Shown here: positions 61,304 to 64,000 of the stretch, one piece after another
Position numbering within the stretch: position 1 is the first letter of the stretch
Layout: each line of letters begins with the position of its first letter
Assembly (NCBI GenBank): GCA_910578865.1
Contig: CAJTRM010000005.1
Coordinates: 62,001 to 126,000, forward strand
Direction of reading: 5' to 3'
Length of the DNA stretch: 64,000 bases
Source of the DNA: an uncultured Dorea sp.
GTDB taxonomy: Bacteria > Bacillota_A > Clostridia > Lachnospirales > Lachnospiraceae
The notes under the pieces: generated by a model
Seen by the model: the letters and a program-made list of their open reading frames with translations, nothing else
Told to the model about the DNA's origin: nothing
Database searches by the model: none
Translations under genes and position numbers: made by a program

Positions 61304-63316
61304 ATGGAAGACACCTTTAGATACAGGCAGGTTCATCTTGATTTTCATACAAGTGGGCTGATTCCCGATATAGGAGCAGAGTTTGATCCGGACGAATTTG
61401 CAGAGACGGTGGAACGTGCACATGTGGATTCCATTACATGTTTTGCAAGATGCCATCATGGATGGCTGTACTATGACTCAAAAGCAATGCCTGAGAGGAT
61501 TCATCCGCATTTGAAGAGGAAGGATCTGTTAAAGGATCAGATTGAGGCTTGTCATAAACGCGGCATCAAGGTGCCGGTCTACACACCGATACAGTGGGAT
61601 GACAAGATTGCGCGGGAACATTATGATTGGCTGTGCATTGATGAATCTGGGGCGCCGTTCCGTGTTTCGCAATTTCAGAGTGGATTTTACAGAAATATCT
61701 GCCTGAATTCACCTTATGTAGAATTTTTTAAGAAACACTTGCTGGATATTTTTGATTATCTTGGGAAAGTGGACGGATTGTTTCTGGATATTCTGAATAT
61801 AGAACCATGTTGCTGCACACGATGTATAGAAGGAATGAAAGAACTGGGGATGGATCCCGAGGATAAAAAAGTAAGATATGAATATGCCCAGATGGTTTTT
61901 GACCGTTTCCAGGAGGAGATTACGGCGTTTATCCATGAGATTCAGCCCGGATGCCCGATATTTTACAATGTTGGCTTTCTTGGGACACAGCATAGAAAGA
62001 ACAGAGATACCTTTACCCATTTTGAGATTGAATCTCTGCCGGGAGGCGCGTGGGGATACGGGCATTTTCCGCCGACAGCGCTGTATGCAAGGACACTTGG
62101 ACTTCCGCTTACCGGGCAGACGGGGAAATTTCACCTGGATTGGGGCGATTTTTCGTCTCTTCGTTATCTCCCGTCTCTGCAGTATGAATGTTTCCGGGCT
62201 CTTGCCTATGGAGGCGGATGCTCGATCGGGGACCAGCTTCATCCGAATGGGAAGATCAGCCGGCATACGTATGAGCTGATCGAAAAAGTGTATAAGGAAG
62301 TAGAAGAGAAAGAACCCTGGTGTAAAGGAGGGATCCCGGTCACGGAAGCGGCAGTCCTTGCGCCGATGGAATTTGCGGGCGCATCTTCTACCTTTGTAGT
62401 AGATGAGTTGTCAGGGGCCGTAAAATTTTTGAATGATATTAATATTCAGGCAAATGTAATAGATTCTACGGAAAAGTTCGAGAACTATCGTCTGCTGATC
62501 CTTCCCGACAGTATTGAGCCAATAAGCCAGGATGTTGCGGATAAAATACAGGCGTACATTGATCAGGGCGGTGCAGTTATCAGTTCCTACCGTTCCGGGC
62601 TTGTGGCCGGAGATAAAACTGCATCAGAGACGGAAACGGCAGGATTTCTGCCGGCTGTGATCAAAGGGGACGCCAGGTTTTCTCCGGATTTTATAGAGAT
62701 GAAGGGAGAGGCTGCCGCCGGCATTGCTGACATGGAGTTTGTTATGTATGAGCGAGGGGCTGTACTGGAGCCCAGAGAGGGCGGTGAGGTGCTGCTTGAC
62801 ACCATGAATCCGTATTTTAACAGGACATGGGAGCACTTCTGCAGTCACAGGCATACGCCGTGCAGTTATGAATACGGAACACCGGCTCTCGTGAAAAAAG
62901 GGAGAGTCTATCAGTTTGCACATCCGGTATTTAAGACTCAGGAAGAATATGCGACGGGATGGATCAAGCAGCTTTTGACGAATGTGGTTCATGAGCTTCT
63001 GGGCAGCCAGCTGACAGACCATGACGGGCCTTCTACTCTGGAGCTTAAGCTTCACAGGCAGGAGAAAGAACGAAGATACGTTTTGCATGCTCTTCACTAT
63101 ATTCCGGTGAAAAAGAGCAAAAAGATGGAGATCGTAGAGGATGTAATTCCTATTTACGATACAAAAGTAACTTTATATCTTGACACCCCAGTTAAGAGTG
63201 TAACTATGGTGCCGGGAGGCAAGGAAATTGAATATTTTTCTGATGAGGAGGCAGGAAAAATCTCGTTTGTAATCCCAGAGATTCATGGACACGAAATGCT
63301 GGAAATATGCTATTAA
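61304..63316 (+). CDS. GHL6-type glycoside hydrolase-like protein with trimerisation-like domain
   Basis: A 670-residue cytosolic protein without signal peptide. The N-terminal 'RQVHLDFHTSGLIPDIG' and 'ADVDSITCFARCHHGWLYY'-like region belongs to the GHL6 barrel family. Later parts (LSGAVKFLNDINIQANVIDS, RLLILPDSIEPI) resemble the beta-galactosidase trimerisation domain. An acidic centre DGLFLDILN may hold the catalytic acid. The substrate is not known. AAGGAGAGAG precedes the ATG. Its place in a peptide-uptake operon suggests a glycosylated peptide or amino acid substrate. Confidence 0.82.
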   Translation: MEDTFRYRQVHLDFHTSGLIPDIGAEFDPDEFAETVERAHVDSITCFARCHHGWLYYDSKAMPERIHPHLKRKDLLKDQIEACHKRGIKVPVYTPIQWDDKIAREHYDWLCIDESGAPFRVSQFQSGFYRNICLNSPYVEFFKKHLLDIFDYLGKVDGLFLDILNIEPCCCTRCIEGMKELGMDPEDKKVRYEYAQMVFDRFQEEITAFIHEIQPGCPIFYNVGFLGTQHRKNRDTFTHFEIESLPGGAWGYGHFPPTALYARTLGLPLTGQTGKFHLDWGDFSSLRYLPSLQYECFRALAYGGGCSIGDQLHPNGKISRHTYELIEKVYKEVEEKEPWCKGGIPVTEAAVLAPMEFAGASSTFVVDELSGAVKFLNDINIQANVIDSTEKFENYRLLILPDSIEPISQDVADKIQAYIDQGGAVISSYRSGLVAGDKTASETETAGFLPAVIKGDARFSPDFIEMKGEAAAGIADMEFVMYERGAVLEPREGGEVLLDTMNPYFNRTWEHFCSHRHTPCSYEYGTPALVKKGRVYQFAHPVFKTQEEYATGWIKQLLTNVVHELLGSQLTDHDGPSTLELKLHRQEKERRYVLHALHYIPVKKSKKMEIVEDVIPIYDTKVTLYLDTPVKSVTMVPGGKEIEYFSDEEAGKISFVIPEIHGHEMLEICY

Positions 63317-63365
63317 AAGGTAAAAAAGCTTTTGGTAGAACAAAATCAAATAAAGGAGGAAGATT

Positions 63366-64000
63366 ATGAAGAAAGCTTTAGCAGTTTTACTGACAATGAC
63401 ACTTACAGCAGGAATGCTTCTTGGATGTTCATCCGGAAAAAAAGATTCCGAAGGAGGCAAGGAAGACAAAGGAAGCGGCGAGAAGGTGATTACCTTCAAC
63501 ATCGGCCAGGAGCCGACCACATTAGACCCGGGATTGAACAGCGGTGTTGACGGAACAATGGTTCTTAATCATATCTATGAAGGACTGATGATTGAGAAGG
63601 ACAACAAGTTTGAATGTGCGGCAGCTGAGAGTTATGACGTTAGCGACGACGGAAAGGTATATACGTTCCACCTGAAAGACAACAAATGGTCAGACGGAGA
63701 GCCGGTTCGTGCACAGGATTTTGAATTTGCGTGGAAACGTGCTCTTGATCCGGAAGTAGCTTCATCCTATTCCTGGATCTTTGAGTCCGGCGGTGTTGAG
63801 TCTTTTAAAGCTGTAGATGATAAGACCTTTGAAGTAACTCTTAATTCCAACAACCCGGTATTCTTAGGCCTGACAGCAAATACAACATTCTTCCCGCTGC
63901 GTGAAGATAAAGTGGACTACCTGAACGGTGCATGGGCATTAGATCCTGAGAAGGTAGTAGGAAACGGCGCTTTTACTATGACAGAGTACAAGGCAGGCGA
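63366..64000 (+). CDS. oppA: Oligopeptide-binding lipoprotein (OppA type), cut by the window end
   Basis: The first 211 codons of a substrate-binding lipoprotein. A signal peptide and lipobox LLGC (near residue 21) are followed by a Lys/Glu/Gly-rich linker and the SBP_bac_5 fold, with TFNIGQEPTTLDPGLN and SDGEPVRAQDFEFAWKRALDP. These are OppA hallmarks. AAAGGAGG precedes the ATG. It continues beyond 64000. Confidence 0.92.
   Translation, partial: MKKALAVLLTMTLTAGMLLGCSSGKKDSEGGKEDKGSGEKVITFNIGQEPTTLDPGLNSGVDGTMVLNHIYEGLMIEKDNKFECAAAESYDVSDDGKVYTFHLKDNKWSDGEPVRAQDFEFAWKRALDPEVASSYSWIFESGGVESFKAVDDKTFEVTLNSNNPVFLGLTANTTFFPLREDKVDYLNGAWALDPEKVVGNGAFTMTEYKAG

Noticed and set aside
1..64000. tRNA, rRNA, CRISPR arrays, prophage or full transposase genes
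   Set aside because: I scanned for the usual signatures and found none. The only mobile traces are the repeat copies described.

Overview
The window looks like a chromosomal segment of a spore-forming anaerobic Firmicute, most likely a Lachnospiraceae member (Clostridium cluster XIVa). The evidence is the spoIIA-sigF-spoVA sporulation block, the hydE/hydG/hydF set for [FeFe]-hydrogenase assembly, a valine T-box before valS, Gram-positive ribosome binding sites and sigma-A promoters, and protein families typical of that group (DUF5685, YitT, GHL6, a PotC-PotD fusion). Both strands are used. There is no rRNA, tRNA, CRISPR array, prophage or full-length transposase gene. The layout is chromosomal, with a few small interspersed repeats.

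Region 1 (1-9.6 kb): the end of a serine dehydratase gene, an aminoacyl-tRNA deacylase, endonuclease III, RecQ, a metallophosphoesterase, a sirtuin, and a polyamine ABC transporter. The transporter is unusual: PotA has a duplicated module inserted in its TOBE region, and PotC is fused to PotD. Region 2 (9.6-13.9 kb): hydE-hydG-hydF on the minus strand, behind a clear promoter and a leader that contains an intrinsic terminator and a possible antiterminator. Region 3 (13.9-18.5 kb): DUF5685 protein, J-domain protein, membrane protein, DNA-deoxyinosine glycosylase and Zn-macrodomain in one run, followed by a 151-165 bp MITE-like repeat and an MBL-fold hydrolase.

Region 4 (18.6-26.8 kb): T-box-controlled valS, an LtaS-like enzyme, folC, a 44-residue protein and a membrane TPR protein. 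Region 5 (26.9-31.6 kb): spoIIAA-spoIIAB-sigF, then a near-consensus forespore promoter, then a small unknown membrane protein and spoVAA/AB/C/D/E. Region 6 (31.7-39.7 kb): Na/Pi cotransporter, a three-gene MacB-like export or envelope system with a CARDB-type membrane protein, a PTS_EIIC_2 protein, and a corrinoid adenosyltransferase. Region 7 (39.7-50 kb): second full repeat copy, a small alarmone synthetase, an SfsA-MutY fusion, a minus-strand lipid cluster (TetR, lipid kinase, GDPD, PAP2), Tex, YitT and a DUF362 ferredoxin-like protein.

Region 8 (50-64 kb): a nitrate/sulfonate-type ABC transporter of unknown substrate, then a catabolic locus. That locus holds an M20 dipeptidase, a FadR-type regulator, a divergent opp-type peptide transporter, an M29 aminopeptidase, a GHL6 glycosidase-like protein and a second oligopeptide-binding lipoprotein cut by the window edge. 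A sigma-A promoter followed by a 13-bp TGGTA-n-TACCA palindrome precedes oppB, which fits direct control by the FadR-type regulator. This combination of peptide uptake, peptidases and a sugar-cleaving-type enzyme is the best candidate here for an undescribed system, perhaps for glycopeptide or glycosylated amino acid use. The substrate is inference.
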